Assembly (NCBI RefSeq): GCF_012927205.1
Contig: NZ_JABBGC010000002.1
Coordinates: 1,054,001-1,118,000, forward strand
Source of the DNA: Chitinophaga fulva
GTDB lineage: Bacteria > Bacteroidota > Bacteroidia > Chitinophagales > Chitinophagaceae
Direction of reading: 5' to 3'
Length of the DNA: 64,000 bases
Shown here piece by piece: positions 26,035-34,817 of the stretch (within the stretch, counting starts at the first letter, position 1; each line of letters starts with the position of its first letter). The notes beneath the pieces were generated by a model that was given only the letters and a program-made list of their open reading frames with translations, made no database searches and had not been told where the DNA came from. A program made the translations under genes and the position numbers.

Positions 26035-27405
26035 TCACCGGGCATTTTTCATCAAATACTCCATTACCGGGTCTTTATCCCACACTTTATCCTGCAACGA
26101 AGGTTTTATCATCACATCCGGAAGTACAGGCCCGTTTTTCTTTTTGTTGCAATTCGCCCCGTGGCTCAGGGAAGTAGTGGACTGTATCATCATCTTGCTG
26201 TTAGGAAGCTCTATCGGGAACGCCTCTCCGAAATCCTGTACATTTTCGCCGGTAGGTTCTCCGATGATAGTGGCCAATTCATAGGTTTTTACCACGTCGG
26301 CAATGGACATGGCGCTGGAGAAGGTAAACGGACCCGTGAGGAAATATACTTTTCCGTCAAATACGGTATCTCTTTTGAAAGGGCAGTCTCCCGGTATGCA
26401 GTCTTCACTTTCCCATACGGTGCCGTTGGCATGTTTCAGATAGCTGTCGGTGGTATCCCCTCCGGCTGTCAGCATATCTTTGTAAGGCTGACCGATTTTC
26501 CAGCTTTTCCGTCCCCAGGAATATTTTTCATGGGTGATGTAACTGAATAGCAGGTCGCCCAGCAACGTGTTGCCACCGCTGTTTTGCCGGAGATCAATCA
26601 CCAGGTGACGGATGTTGGTCGTTTTTAATTCACGGAAACAGCTGTCCAGGAAAGTGCGGAAAATATTCACGTCGCCGCTCAGACTATTAACACTGATGTA
26701 ACCCAGTTTATTGTCCAATATACCATACGTATACGGCTGCACGATTTGCGGCATAGTGGCGGCAAGCGCCTGTCCGAACACCACTCCGGCGGCTATGGTT
26801 GTTTTACCGGTTACACCTTTATTGTCTTTGTAGCTTAACACAAAAGGCGGTTGTATTCCCTTTAAAAACAGGAAGTAGCTCAACAAACGGCTGGACGCCT
26901 CTTCCCGGAAGGCTGGCAATCCGGCCATGCCGCTCAATATGTCTTCGTAAAGGTCAGTCATCTTCCTGCCATTGATATCTGTAATTTCAGCCCCTGCCGG
27001 GATATTGAGATCAGTCGCCAGTTTAGCGGGAATATACAACCGGTGGTTTTCCTGTACCAGTTTATAAGGGAAGAACTGGTCTTTTTTCAGTTCGTCTTTC
27101 AAAAAAGGTTGCCCTAGTTGCGGCGCACAGTGCGCATCGCCCAGCAGTGCAGTGATGCGGTAGAATGTCCATACCAGGTCGCGGGTACTGATCGAATCTC
27201 CGATGGAGCGCTTGATCCTGTCCACACCGGCGTTGTAATCTTTCTGGGAGATATGCATAAAAGGCGCATAGTGCGATGCCTCCAGCGTGCGGGTGTATTC
27301 ATCGATATCTGCTATCGCCTGCCGGCGTGACAGGGCTGACTGCGCCAGGCTAACATTTGTTCCCAGCAGCAGTGTCAACGGGAATATCCAATTTTTAAAA
27401 TTCAT
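26035..27405 (-). CDS. S41-family (C-terminal processing-type) peptidase, secreted
   Basis: A 456-residue protein from the ATG at 27405, where a signal peptide begins (MNFKNWIFPLTLLLG, cut near SLAQ). The N-terminal helical region is followed by a possible reduced PDZ-like segment (YIPAKLATDLNIPAGAEITDINGRKM) and the S41 core: LVIDLRQNSGGNTLLGD, then GPFTFSSAMSIADVVK with the likely nucleophile Ser, and ATIIGEPTGE. Such enzymes degrade or process periplasmic proteins. It resembles the standalone S41 peptidases of Bacteroidota. Monocistronic. Confidence 0.85.
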   Translation of the reverse strand: MNFKNWIFPLTLLLGTNVSLAQSALSRRQAIADIDEYTRTLEASHYAPFMHISQKDYNAGVDRIKRSIGDSISTRDLVWTFYRITALLGDAHCAPQLGQPFLKDELKKDQFFPYKLVQENHRLYIPAKLATDLNIPAGAEITDINGRKMTDLYEDILSGMAGLPAFREEASSRLLSYFLFLKGIQPPFVLSYKDNKGVTGKTTIAAGVVFGQALAATMPQIVQPYTYGILDNKLGYISVNSLSGDVNIFRTFLDSCFRELKTTNIRHLVIDLRQNSGGNTLLGDLLFSYITHEKYSWGRKSWKIGQPYKDMLTAGGDTTDSYLKHANGTVWESEDCIPGDCPFKRDTVFDGKVYFLTGPFTFSSAMSIADVVKTYELATIIGEPTGENVQDFGEAFPIELPNSKMMIQSTTSLSHGANCNKKKNGPVLPDVMIKPSLQDKVWDKDPVMEYLMKNAR

Positions 27406-27496
27406 ATAGCCGTTATTGTAAGGTATCAAGGCAGCCCAATATAAACAATTTTGCTTCGGAATTTATTACCTTGCGGCCCCTATATATCCTGATACC

Positions 27497-27961
27497 ATGG
27501 AGCAACAGTCTACCATTTTTGACAAAAGTTTTGACAATAAGCCGGCGCATCGTCGTCGCAACCTGATGCCGGCATGGTTAAAGGTGTACACCTGGGTGGC
27601 CATCGGTTTCGGTATATACGTTTTCAGTTACCTCTTTTTCATGACGCCTGATGATATAGGCGGATCTTCTGACCGCAACAGCCTGCATAACCAGATTATC
27701 AGGCTGGTCATAAAAATTGTCGTCTCCTGCATATACGTTTTACCGGGCCTGTTGGTATGGCTGGAAATCAGACAAGCTATTCTGTTTAACCTGATCATCG
27801 CTATCTCCTGGGTGGTCATCACATTATATTGCTCTTTGCTTGTGAATTCGAAACTTTGGGTCCTTGCCTGGTGCATGGTGCCTTTCCTTCCCTTTTGGGC
27901 AGGGCTGTTCCCCCTCCTGCGGAAATGGAAGAATGGTGTATCCGGTCAGACATTCCGCTGA
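27497..27961 (+). CDS. Small integral membrane protein of unknown function (paralogue A)
   Basis: A 154-residue protein. A conserved cytosolic N-terminus (MEQQSTIFDKSFDNK, then RRRNLMPAWLKVYTW) leads into about four transmembrane segments (29-47, 72-90, 95-115, 120-138) and a short basic tail. It is clearly paralogous to the next gene: the N-terminal block, LPGLLVW and PFWAGL are shared. No known domain recognised. The two form a co-directional pair 45 bases apart. Confidence 0.75.
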   Translation: MEQQSTIFDKSFDNKPAHRRRNLMPAWLKVYTWVAIGFGIYVFSYLFFMTPDDIGGSSDRNSLHNQIIRLVIKIVVSCIYVLPGLLVWLEIRQAILFNLIIAISWVVITLYCSLLVNSKLWVLAWCMVPFLPFWAGLFPLLRKWKNGVSGQTFR

Positions 27962-28006
27962 AAAACATTTTAAAACCTAATTTTTATTTATCCTGTATCT
28001 GTTATC

Positions 28007-28480
28007 ATGAGTGAACAATCATCCATATTCGACGAAAGTTTTGATAGTACCGAAATACCGCGCCGCCGTGAACTGATGCCGACATGGCTGAAAGTTTATA
28101 CCTGGTTTACTGTTCTTATCGGGATACTTGTTTTTGTCTACGGATTCTTTTTTGCACCGGACGACGATCCCAACGAGATCAAAGACGCAGCCTATTGGAT
28201 TGGCAGCTTCATTGGGAAAGGCTTGGTAGCGGCTATATACCTGGTCCCCGGATTGTTGGTCTGGTTTGAAGCTAAATACGCCATCCGGTTCAACCTGATC
28301 ATGGCGGCCATCTGGGGAGTCACTGTCCTGCTGGCAGCAGCCCTTACACAATGGAGCAATCTGATATTTGGCATGACCATGATATTTTTCATACCTTTTT
28401 GGGCAGGACTGCTCTTTATCCGGCGCAAATGGATCAAAGAAGCTGTATCCGGCCGGACACTCCGCAGAAAAGCACTTTAA
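28007..28480 (+). CDS. Small integral membrane protein of unknown function (paralogue B)
   Basis: A 157-residue paralogue of the preceding gene: same N-terminal pattern (SSIFDESFDS, RRRELMPTWLKVYTW), about four transmembrane segments, the shared LVPGLLVWFE and FIPFWAGLLF segments, and a basic C-terminus (SGRTLRRKAL). The divergence between the copies is about half of positions, so the duplication is old. Function unknown. Confidence 0.75.
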   Translation: MSEQSSIFDESFDSTEIPRRRELMPTWLKVYTWFTVLIGILVFVYGFFFAPDDDPNEIKDAAYWIGSFIGKGLVAAIYLVPGLLVWFEAKYAIRFNLIMAAIWGVTVLLAAALTQWSNLIFGMTMIFFIPFWAGLLFIRRKWIKEAVSGRTLRRKAL

Positions 28481-28524
28481 ATACAGGCCAGTCCTTTCCG
28501 CACCGGAACAGCAGTTTAAAACCA

Positions 28525-29100
28525 TTATTTTCTCACTACCTCATAATGCGCCCCGATGACACCGGATTTAAATTGTGTGGAGCTAAGCATCTGCAGCTTT
28601 ACAGGAGATTTCAGGTCTTTAAACATCCGGGTGCCGGCGCCGAGTACCACGGGCTGGATGGTCAACTGGAATTCGTCGATCAGGTCCAGGTCCGCGAAAG
28701 TCTGCGCCAGACCGGGGCTGCCAAATATCACCAGGTCCTTCCCCGGCTCCGCTTTCAGCTTTTGTACTTCCTCAGCGATATTGTTTTTGATCAACCTGGT
28801 ATTATTCCATTCCGCTTTTTCCATGGTGGTGGAGAATACCACTTTGGGAATTTCCTGCACCCACCTGGCGTGATGCAGGCTGTGTGCATCAGCGGTCTCT
28901 GGTTTTTCCAGTACGGTAGGCCAATAGCCGGCCATCATATCATAAGTGGTGCGCCCGTACATCGGCATGCCTACTGTGTCTACTATCCGTCCGGCATATT
29001 CCTGCAATTCCTTGTCATAGGAGATCCAGCCCAGGCCACCATTTACGTCGCACACATAATTATCGAGCGATACGTGCATGAACAATACTACTTTTCTCAT
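28525..29100 (-). CDS. Dihydrofolate reductase/RibD C-terminal-like protein
   Basis: A 191-residue protein from the ATG at 29100 (MRKVVLFMHVSLDNYVCDVNGGLGW), the canonical start of the RibD C-terminal/DHFR-like family; the frame upstream runs into the VOC gene. Family landmarks include GMPMYGRTTYDMMAGYWP, KVVFSTTMEKAEWNNTRLI and DLVIFGSPGLAQTFADLDLIDEFQL. Members reduce pteridine-like or riboflavin-precursor substrates with NADPH. It is 19 bases after the VOC gene stop, so a two-gene unit is likely. Confidence 0.85.
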   Translation of the reverse strand: MRKVVLFMHVSLDNYVCDVNGGLGWISYDKELQEYAGRIVDTVGMPMYGRTTYDMMAGYWPTVLEKPETADAHSLHHARWVQEIPKVVFSTTMEKAEWNNTRLIKNNIAEEVQKLKAEPGKDLVIFGSPGLAQTFADLDLIDEFQLTIQPVVLGAGTRMFKDLKSPVKLQMLSSTQFKSGVIGAHYEVVRK

Positions 29101-29119
29101 TTTTTCAGTTTTTTGTGGT

Positions 29120-29545
29120 TTATATATTTTTTGGATAGATGTCATTACAGCTGAGTAGCCAATGGTGGCCGTATTTGTCCGTCAGCACCCCAAACAGGCC
29201 TCCCGCGATTGTGTCCCGCAGCGGGTGGGACGCCACGCCACCGGCAGCCAGTTTCCGGTAACAGTCCCTCGTTTCTTTTTCGCCATGACAATGCAATAAT
29301 AACGAAACTGCATTGCCTTTGATCAACCCCTCCTCGCCTACCATGTCGGAGCCTGTCAACACCAGCGCACCACTCACCAGGGTAGCCTGTACTACCGCAC
29401 TCCTGAATGGTTCCGGCAGTACCGCTCCCCCTTCCGCTTCCCCCGCTGTCCGGAAGCTCAGGTCACCGCCCAGGCATTCCCGGTAGAAGCTCATCGCTTC
29501 CCGACAGTTGCCGTTAAAGGTGAGGTATGCGCTAATTTGTATCAT
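29120..29545 (-). CDS. VOC-family (PhnB/glyoxalase-like) protein
   Basis: A 141-residue protein with the vicinal-oxygen-chelate fold and PhnB-like features: MIQISAYLTFNGNCREAMSFYRECLGGDLSF, QATLVSGALVLTGSDM, and GGLFGVLTDKYGHHWLLSC. A metal-binding or antibiotic-binding function is possible, but the substrate is unknown. It is upstream of the RibD-like gene and divergent from the GlxA-type regulator at 29645, which may control the pair. Confidence 0.83.
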   Translation of the reverse strand: MIQISAYLTFNGNCREAMSFYRECLGGDLSFRTAGEAEGGAVLPEPFRSAVVQATLVSGALVLTGSDMVGEEGLIKGNAVSLLLHCHGEKETRDCYRKLAAGGVASHPLRDTIAGGLFGVLTDKYGHHWLLSCNDIYPKNI

Positions 29546-29644
29546 TTCCCTATTTTTGATGATGACACAAAACTACTCCGCCGCCGGAAAACCTACGGCA
29601 GGGTTTAATGACAATTAAGAACGGCGAAAACGACAACACCGTTT

Positions 29645-30643
29645 ATGACAACAGCTAACCGTATGAAACACATTTCAATCCTGATACCAAGAGGCCAAAG
29701 CAGCCTGGTAAATATCGAAGGAAGCCTGCAAATACTGTCAGAAGTCAATGTCATCCGCGCGGCCAGAGGCGAGGCGCCGTTATTCAACATCCAGCTGGTA
29801 GGGCTTTCCCCTAATACCAGCCAGCGCAACGGACGGTTCACCATCAATCCGGACGCATTGATCAGCGAGGTACATCAGACAGACCTGATCATTATCCCTT
29901 CCCTACAGGGCGACCAGCAGCGGGCAGCGGAAATCAACCTGGAATTTATTCCGTGGATACTGGAGCAACGCAAGCAGGGTGCCGAAATCGCCTGTCTTTG
30001 CATTGGCGCCTTTTTCCTGGCAGCCACGGGCCTGCTGAACAACCGGCCCTGCACCACCCACTGGCAGCTGGCGGAGCAGTTCTCCCGAATGTACCCCGAA
30101 GCGAAAATGGTGCCCTCTCAACTCATTACCGACGAAGACGGCATCTATACCAGCGGCGGCGCCTTTGCTTACCTGAACCTGCTGGTATACCTGATTGAAA
30201 AATATGCCGGCCGTGAAATGGCCATCGACATCGCGAAAGGATTTCTCATAGATATAGACAAGAAAAGCCAATCTCCCTTTATTATTTTTGAAGGACAGAA
30301 AACACACGACGACCCGGAAATCAGGATGGCACAGGAGTTCATCGAAGAAAACTACCCGGAGAAAATCACCATCGATTTCCTCGCCAATAAATTCTCTATC
30401 GGCCGGCGCAACTTTGAACGCCGGTTCCAGAAATCCACCAACAACACCGTCAATGAATATGTGCAACGAGTAAAAGTAGAAGCCGCCAAACGCCGGCTGG
30501 AAACCACCCGTAAGAATATAAGCGAAGTCATGTACGAAGTGGGTTATACCGATACCCAGAGTTTCCGGGAGATATTTAAGCGGCTGACCGGCTTAACGCC
30601 GGTGGAGTATCGTAATAAGTACAATGAAACAGCTATCGCATAA
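29645..30643 (+). CDS. GlxA-type regulator: DJ-1/PfpI domain plus AraC helix-turn-helix
   Basis: A 332-residue protein. An ATG six codons in (29663, MKHISILIPRGQSS) is an equally good start. Residues about 7-200 form a class I glutamine-amidotransferase-like DJ-1/PfpI domain with the elbow Cys in IACLCIGAFFLAATGLL. Residues about 220-325 form the AraC helix-turn-helix pair, ending EVMYEVGYTDTQSFREIFKRLTGLTPVEYR. It is divergent from the VOC/RibD-like pair, about 100 bases apart, which suggests it regulates them. Confidence 0.87.
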   Translation: MTTANRMKHISILIPRGQSSLVNIEGSLQILSEVNVIRAARGEAPLFNIQLVGLSPNTSQRNGRFTINPDALISEVHQTDLIIIPSLQGDQQRAAEINLEFIPWILEQRKQGAEIACLCIGAFFLAATGLLNNRPCTTHWQLAEQFSRMYPEAKMVPSQLITDEDGIYTSGGAFAYLNLLVYLIEKYAGREMAIDIAKGFLIDIDKKSQSPFIIFEGQKTHDDPEIRMAQEFIEENYPEKITIDFLANKFSIGRRNFERRFQKSTNNTVNEYVQRVKVEAAKRRLETTRKNISEVMYEVGYTDTQSFREIFKRLTGLTPVEYRNKYNETAIA

Positions 30644-30996
30644 TTATACTTTTGGAGAAAATACCATCAACCTCAAACATATTACAATTAATAAAATTCG
30701 TATATCTCATTGATAATTATTCATTTGTATAGCTATCGTTGTGGTATCCTTCACCTATCCCTCACCTATCCTTCGTATATCCCTTCAGTAAGCCTTCAGA
30801 GAACCGTATCAAACAGATGCTTTTTTAACATCCCAAAACGGTTGTTGTTATGGCCTGAACAAGCGTCACCCTGCATGCCATTCACCACCCGCCTGAAACA
30901 CGCAGTGCGCTGATATTCCCATCTTTTCCCTTATTTTAGCGGTTTGGCAGTGAGCTGTCATGCATAACCTATATCACGTACACCATTTGATTTTAC
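30644..30996. other. Intergenic region upstream of the peptide transporter gene
   Basis: About 350 bases. It has a small direct repeat (CACCTATCC twice around 30752-30770, echoed imperfectly nearby) and T-rich sequence near 30920-30940. A -7-like TATTTTAG begins near 30932. No convincing gene or terminator. Confidence 0.45.
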
Positions 30997-32637
30997 ATGA
31001 AAAAAGCAAGTAATCATCCGGCAGCATTGCCTTTCCTGTTCCTCTCCGAGATGTGGGAGCGCTTTGGTTTTTATCTGATCCTCGGGATTTTCCAGTTATA
31101 CCTGACCGACACGGCGAAAGGTGGCTGGGGCATGGACCGTGCTACTGCTGCGGATATCTTCGGGACTTTCATCGCTTTCGTATACCTGACACCTTTTCTT
31201 GGCGGACTGATAGCCGACCGTAAACTAGGCTACAGCAAATCCATTATCATCGGTGGGATACTCATGGGTATCGGTTATATGGGGCTGGCAGTACATAACC
31301 TCACCGTTTTTTACCTGTCCCTTGCGCTGATCTGCATTGGTAATGGATTTTTTAAACCGAATATTTCCACCTTGCTGGGCAATGTGTACAGTGACGAAAA
31401 ATACCGTAGCCGGAAAGATACCGGGTACAATATTTTTTACATGGGGATCAACATCGGCGCATTTATCTGTAACTTCTTTGCAGCCTTCCTGCGTAACACC
31501 ATCGGCTGGGGCGCAGCCTTTATCGCTGCCGGTATAGGGATGTTCCTCGGGGTGCTGATTTTCACTATCGGCATGAAACATTACCGTCACGCTGATGTAC
31601 GCAAGCCCGTACAGGAAGGTGATATGCCGCTGAGCAAAATTTTCTCCGTCGTGTTCCTGCCGGCCATCGTAGTGGGTTTGGGCGCATGGTTTATTCCCGG
31701 TAATATCTTCGGCTCCGACTCCACCGATGCCTTCATCTTTGCCTGCATCCCCATATTATTATTTTTTGTATCGCTGCTGGTCAAGGCAGATGCCAAAGAC
31801 CGTAGGCCATTATCAGCGCTGCTGGCTATTTTCGCCGTGTCCATCGTGTTCTGGGCCGTATTTAAACAGAACGGTACCGCGCTGACCACCTGGGCACAAT
31901 ACTATACCGACAGGGAAATTCCTTCCGCGATCCAGCAACCGGCGCAGCGCCTCTACCTGGCTGAAACGGTCGTCAATAAAGCAGATTCCGTGACCGCCTA
32001 TGACGATGAGTTCAGGGTAGTACGCGACGCTGCCGGCAAACCACAGAAAGTATGGGACAAGGTCCCTTATTTCAAAAACGTGGCACCGGAAAAAATGCCG
32101 GCCGAGGGACAAAGTATCAGCCTGTATAATACAGAGCTGTTCCAGTCCATTAATCCCTTTTTTGTGATCACGCTGACGCCGTTGATCGTCCTGTTCTTCG
32201 CCATGTTACGAAAACGCGACAAAGAACCCTCCACCCCTTCCAAAATAGCCTGGGGCCTGCTGATATCCGCCCTGTCCACCCTGATGATGGTAGGCGCCGT
32301 ATATGTATGCAGCAACGGCGCCATCAAAGCATCGCCGTGGTGGCTGATCGGTTGTTACGGCATCATTACCGTGGGTGAACTGTTTCTTAGCCCGATGGGA
32401 TTGTCCCTCGTGTCCAAACTGAGCCCCGCGCGGATCACCTCCCTGATGATGGGTGGCTGGTTCCTCGCCACGTCTATCGGCAACAAACTCTCCGGTATCC
32501 TGGCAACGTTATGGGACACTTATGACAATAAAGCGAATTATTTCCTTGTCAACTTCCTGTTGCTGGGAAGTGCGGCCGCTATTATTTTCCTCATGCTACG
32601 CTGGCTGAACAGGATTTTCAAGGAGTCCGTACACTAA
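30997..32637 (+). CDS. POT/PTR-family proton-coupled oligopeptide transporter
   Basis: A 546-residue polytopic transporter. The ExxER motif (Glu18-Glu21-Arg22 in SEMWERFGFY), required for proton coupling, is intact, and the PTR2 signature FYMGINIGAF is present. Hydrophobic segments are consistent with 12-14 helices, with a larger loop near residues 300-370. It imports di- or tripeptides across the inner membrane. It is followed by a strong terminator, so monocistronic. A role alongside the nearby secreted proteases is inference. Confidence 0.9.
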   Translation: MKKASNHPAALPFLFLSEMWERFGFYLILGIFQLYLTDTAKGGWGMDRATAADIFGTFIAFVYLTPFLGGLIADRKLGYSKSIIIGGILMGIGYMGLAVHNLTVFYLSLALICIGNGFFKPNISTLLGNVYSDEKYRSRKDTGYNIFYMGINIGAFICNFFAAFLRNTIGWGAAFIAAGIGMFLGVLIFTIGMKHYRHADVRKPVQEGDMPLSKIFSVVFLPAIVVGLGAWFIPGNIFGSDSTDAFIFACIPILLFFVSLLVKADAKDRRPLSALLAIFAVSIVFWAVFKQNGTALTTWAQYYTDREIPSAIQQPAQRLYLAETVVNKADSVTAYDDEFRVVRDAAGKPQKVWDKVPYFKNVAPEKMPAEGQSISLYNTELFQSINPFFVITLTPLIVLFFAMLRKRDKEPSTPSKIAWGLLISALSTLMMVGAVYVCSNGAIKASPWWLIGCYGIITVGELFLSPMGLSLVSKLSPARITSLMMGGWFLATSIGNKLSGILATLWDTYDNKANYFLVNFLLLGSAAAIIFLMLRWLNRIFKESVH

Positions 32638-32660
32638 CGGCGACGTATATATGTTTTTTA

Positions 32661-32690
32661 GACGCAAAGTGATTTTCATCACTTTGCGTC
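32661..32690 (+). terminator. Intrinsic terminator of the peptide transporter gene
   Basis: Perfect 13-base arms (32661-32673 and 32678-32690) with loop TTTC, followed by eight Ts. A textbook intrinsic terminator 23 bases after the stop. Confidence 0.95.
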
Positions 32691-32749
32691 TTTTTTTTAT
32701 CCAGTAATAAAAGCTTTTCGCACTGCGAATATGCCGCTGGGGACCGGAC

Positions 32750-32757
32750 TAGCTTTG
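32750..32757 (+). promoter_or_regulatory. -7 promoter element of the M57/ricin-lectin gene
   Basis: TAGCTTTG matches the Bacteroidota -7 consensus TAnnTTTG exactly. No clear -33 TTTG is present at normal spacing. It would start transcription near 32764, which rules out a start codon at 32731 and supports 32797. Confidence 0.55.
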
Positions 32758-32796
32758 CGGCGACTTCAGCTATCCTTTTTACGCAAACCACTTTAT

Positions 32797-34080
32797 ATGA
32801 AAACTCGGAAACTCTTATGCTGTCTCATGTTCATCATGACATTACTCTTCAACTTGTCGTGCAAAAAAGAAGAGCAACAACCAACAAAAGACACCACCGT
32901 TGACGTTTCGTCCGGAGCTTTAGCCAAAATTAAAAAGCTCGGATACAGTACTCATGGCGTTATCCGCCAAGACAGCGGTTATATTGTGGAAGGCGATATC
33001 TTCCTGTCTGATGCAGACCTGGACAAAACACACGCCTATTCGCCAACGCTGCGTGCCGGCGAAACAGAACAGTACAGGACCAACTATGCCATCACCCGCC
33101 TGCCGCGTGTGATTACCCTTTCTGTAAGTGGCTTGCCGGCTGTTTACGCCACGGCCACAGACATCGCTATTGAGCATTACAACCAATTGGGGCTGATGCT
33201 TACCTTTCAGCGGGTATCGTCCGGCGCGAATGTGACCATCACTTATCGTAGTCTGGGCACCGGTATTTTAGGCATGGCCTCCGGTTTCCCGGATGCCAAC
33301 GGCAACCCACCCAACCTTATCTGGATGAATTCAGACGCCAATGGCCTGGGCACCAATCCGGAGAAATATTACCTGGCTAGTGTGATTGAACATGAGTTGG
33401 GCCATATCATCGGCTTCCGACACACCGATTATTTCAACCGTGCCATTAGTTGCGGCTGGTCATCATCCGATCCCAATGAAGGCGATGCCGGCATAGGGGC
33501 TATTCCCATTTATGGTACCCCTACCAGTGAGGACCCTTTCAGCTGGATGCTCGCCTGCATCGAACCCGGAAAAAGCAGACCATTCTCCTCTTATGATATC
33601 TCTGCACTGCAGTTTATGTATGGCCGTGGCCAAGGCACGCAGTCTATCCCCGATGGCACCTACAAAGTCACCAGCGTATCCAGCGGCAAAGTAATGGACG
33701 TACACGGCGCATCCAAAGAGGATGGAGGCAGCATTGTACAATGGGACTGGAACGGCGGCGAGAACCAACAATGGTATTTTCATTACCTGGGCAACGGGTA
33801 CTACAGTATCATCAACATTGGCAGCGGTAAATCACTGGACATTAACAATAACTCCCAGGCGGACGGCATTCCCCTTATCCAATATAGCTGGCATGAAGGG
33901 TATAACCAGCAATGGCAAGTATATTCGACCTGGGATGGCACTGGCAATTTTATCATTAAAAACAGGAATAGCGGAAGAGTACTGGACGTAGCTGCCGCTT
34001 CTACAGATAACGGCGCCAGCATCATCCAGTACTTGTCAAATGGCGGTAATAACCAACGCTGGACCCTGGAAAAACTCTAA
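32797..34080 (+). CDS. M57-type (HEIGH) zinc metalloprotease lipoprotein with ricin-type lectin domain
   Basis: A 427-residue protein from the ATG at 32797, where a lipoprotein signal begins (lipobox LLFNLSC, then KK). The catalytic domain carries EHELGHIIGFRHTDYF, the HExxHxxGxxH zinc motif of the dual-action HEIGH/Peptidase_M57 family. The N-terminal part (LGYSTHGVIRQDSGYIVEGDIFL) is shared with the paralogue at 62358. The C-terminal 140 residues form a ricin-type beta-trefoil with three QxW repeats (QQW, QQW, QRW), predicted to bind sugar. It is probably a surface protease targeted to glycan, by inference. It is followed by a terminator. Confidence 0.87.
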   Translation: MKTRKLLCCLMFIMTLLFNLSCKKEEQQPTKDTTVDVSSGALAKIKKLGYSTHGVIRQDSGYIVEGDIFLSDADLDKTHAYSPTLRAGETEQYRTNYAITRLPRVITLSVSGLPAVYATATDIAIEHYNQLGLMLTFQRVSSGANVTITYRSLGTGILGMASGFPDANGNPPNLIWMNSDANGLGTNPEKYYLASVIEHELGHIIGFRHTDYFNRAISCGWSSSDPNEGDAGIGAIPIYGTPTSEDPFSWMLACIEPGKSRPFSSYDISALQFMYGRGQGTQSIPDGTYKVTSVSSGKVMDVHGASKEDGGSIVQWDWNGGENQQWYFHYLGNGYYSIINIGSGKSLDINNNSQADGIPLIQYSWHEGYNQQWQVYSTWDGTGNFIIKNRNSGRVLDVAAASTDNGASIIQYLSNGGNNQRWTLEKL

Positions 34081-34106
34081 TCGAAAAAAATGTTTGAAGT
34101 CAAAAG

Positions 34107-34130
34107 GAAACCGGCGTAAATGCCGGTTTC
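34107..34130 (+). terminator. Intrinsic terminator of the M57/lectin gene
   Basis: Perfect 9-base arms (34107-34115 and 34122-34130), 6-base loop, then six Ts. Confidence 0.92.
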
Positions 34131-34142
34131 TTTTTTGTTTCG

Positions 34143-34150
34143 TACTTTTG
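34143..34150 (+). promoter_or_regulatory. -7 promoter element of the GNAT gene at 34172
   Basis: TACTTTTG is an exact TAnnTTTG match placed 21 bases before the GNAT start codon; the expected -33 position falls in the preceding terminator and has no clear TTTG. It supports the start at 34172. Confidence 0.5.
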
Positions 34151-34171
34151 ATTTATAAATATCCCGGAATT

Positions 34172-34678
34172 ATGGCATTGGAATTCAGAAAAGCGACATC
34201 AGCAGATGCAGATCAGATTTGGAACATATTGGAAAAAGCCATCGCACGCAGGAAGGCAGAAGGAAGCGACCAATGGCAGGACGGGTATCCCAACCCCGCT
34301 GTAGTGGCCAGCGATATCGAAAACAGCCACGGCTTTGTATTAGCCGCCGATGATAAAATAGCCGGCTATATTGCGCTGCTGATCAATGACGAACCAGCTT
34401 ATGCCGACATTAAAGGCACCTGGCTGACCGACGGCGATTTTGTAGTGTATCATCGTGTAGCCATTTCAGATGATTTCCTGGGCCAGGGATTGGCGCAACA
34501 AATGTTAAAGCACGTAGAAGACTACGCCATGAATAACCATATCAACAGCGTCCGGGCAGATACCAACCACGACAACAAAGGCATGCTGCGCATTTTCGAA
34601 AAACTGGGCTATGTGTATTGCGGCGAAGTTTTCTTCCGTGGCGCGTCACGGCTGGCATTTGAAAAGGTATTGCCTTAG
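34172..34678 (+). CDS. GNAT-family N-acetyltransferase
   Basis: A 168-residue protein from the ATG at 34172 (MALEFRKATSADADQIWNIL), a typical GNAT start; a promoter element lies just upstream. The acetyl-CoA loop is HRVAISDDFLGQGLAQQMLKHVEDYA, followed by VRADTNHDNKGMLRIFEKLGYVYCG, matching RimI-like or streptothricin-acetyltransferase-like members. The substrate is unknown. The beta-lactamase-like gene follows 139 bases later. Confidence 0.85.
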   Translation: MALEFRKATSADADQIWNILEKAIARRKAEGSDQWQDGYPNPAVVASDIENSHGFVLAADDKIAGYIALLINDEPAYADIKGTWLTDGDFVVYHRVAISDDFLGQGLAQQMLKHVEDYAMNNHINSVRADTNHDNKGMLRIFEKLGYVYCGEVFFRGASRLAFEKVLP

Positions 34679-34817
34679 TCTCCTGACAGATACGATTTCA
34701 CCCGTTATTTTGACAGTCGGAAAAATTAACTATATTTATCATCTAACATTTCCGGCTGTACGTAACGGCAACATTTTCATTCCCAAGAAATCGTTTTCTA
34801 TCACAACTCCTTATATC

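Noticed and set aside
30710..30913. A 67-codon frame upstream of the peptide transporter gene
   Set aside because: No domain, no start context, and it spans repeats and promoter-like sequence.
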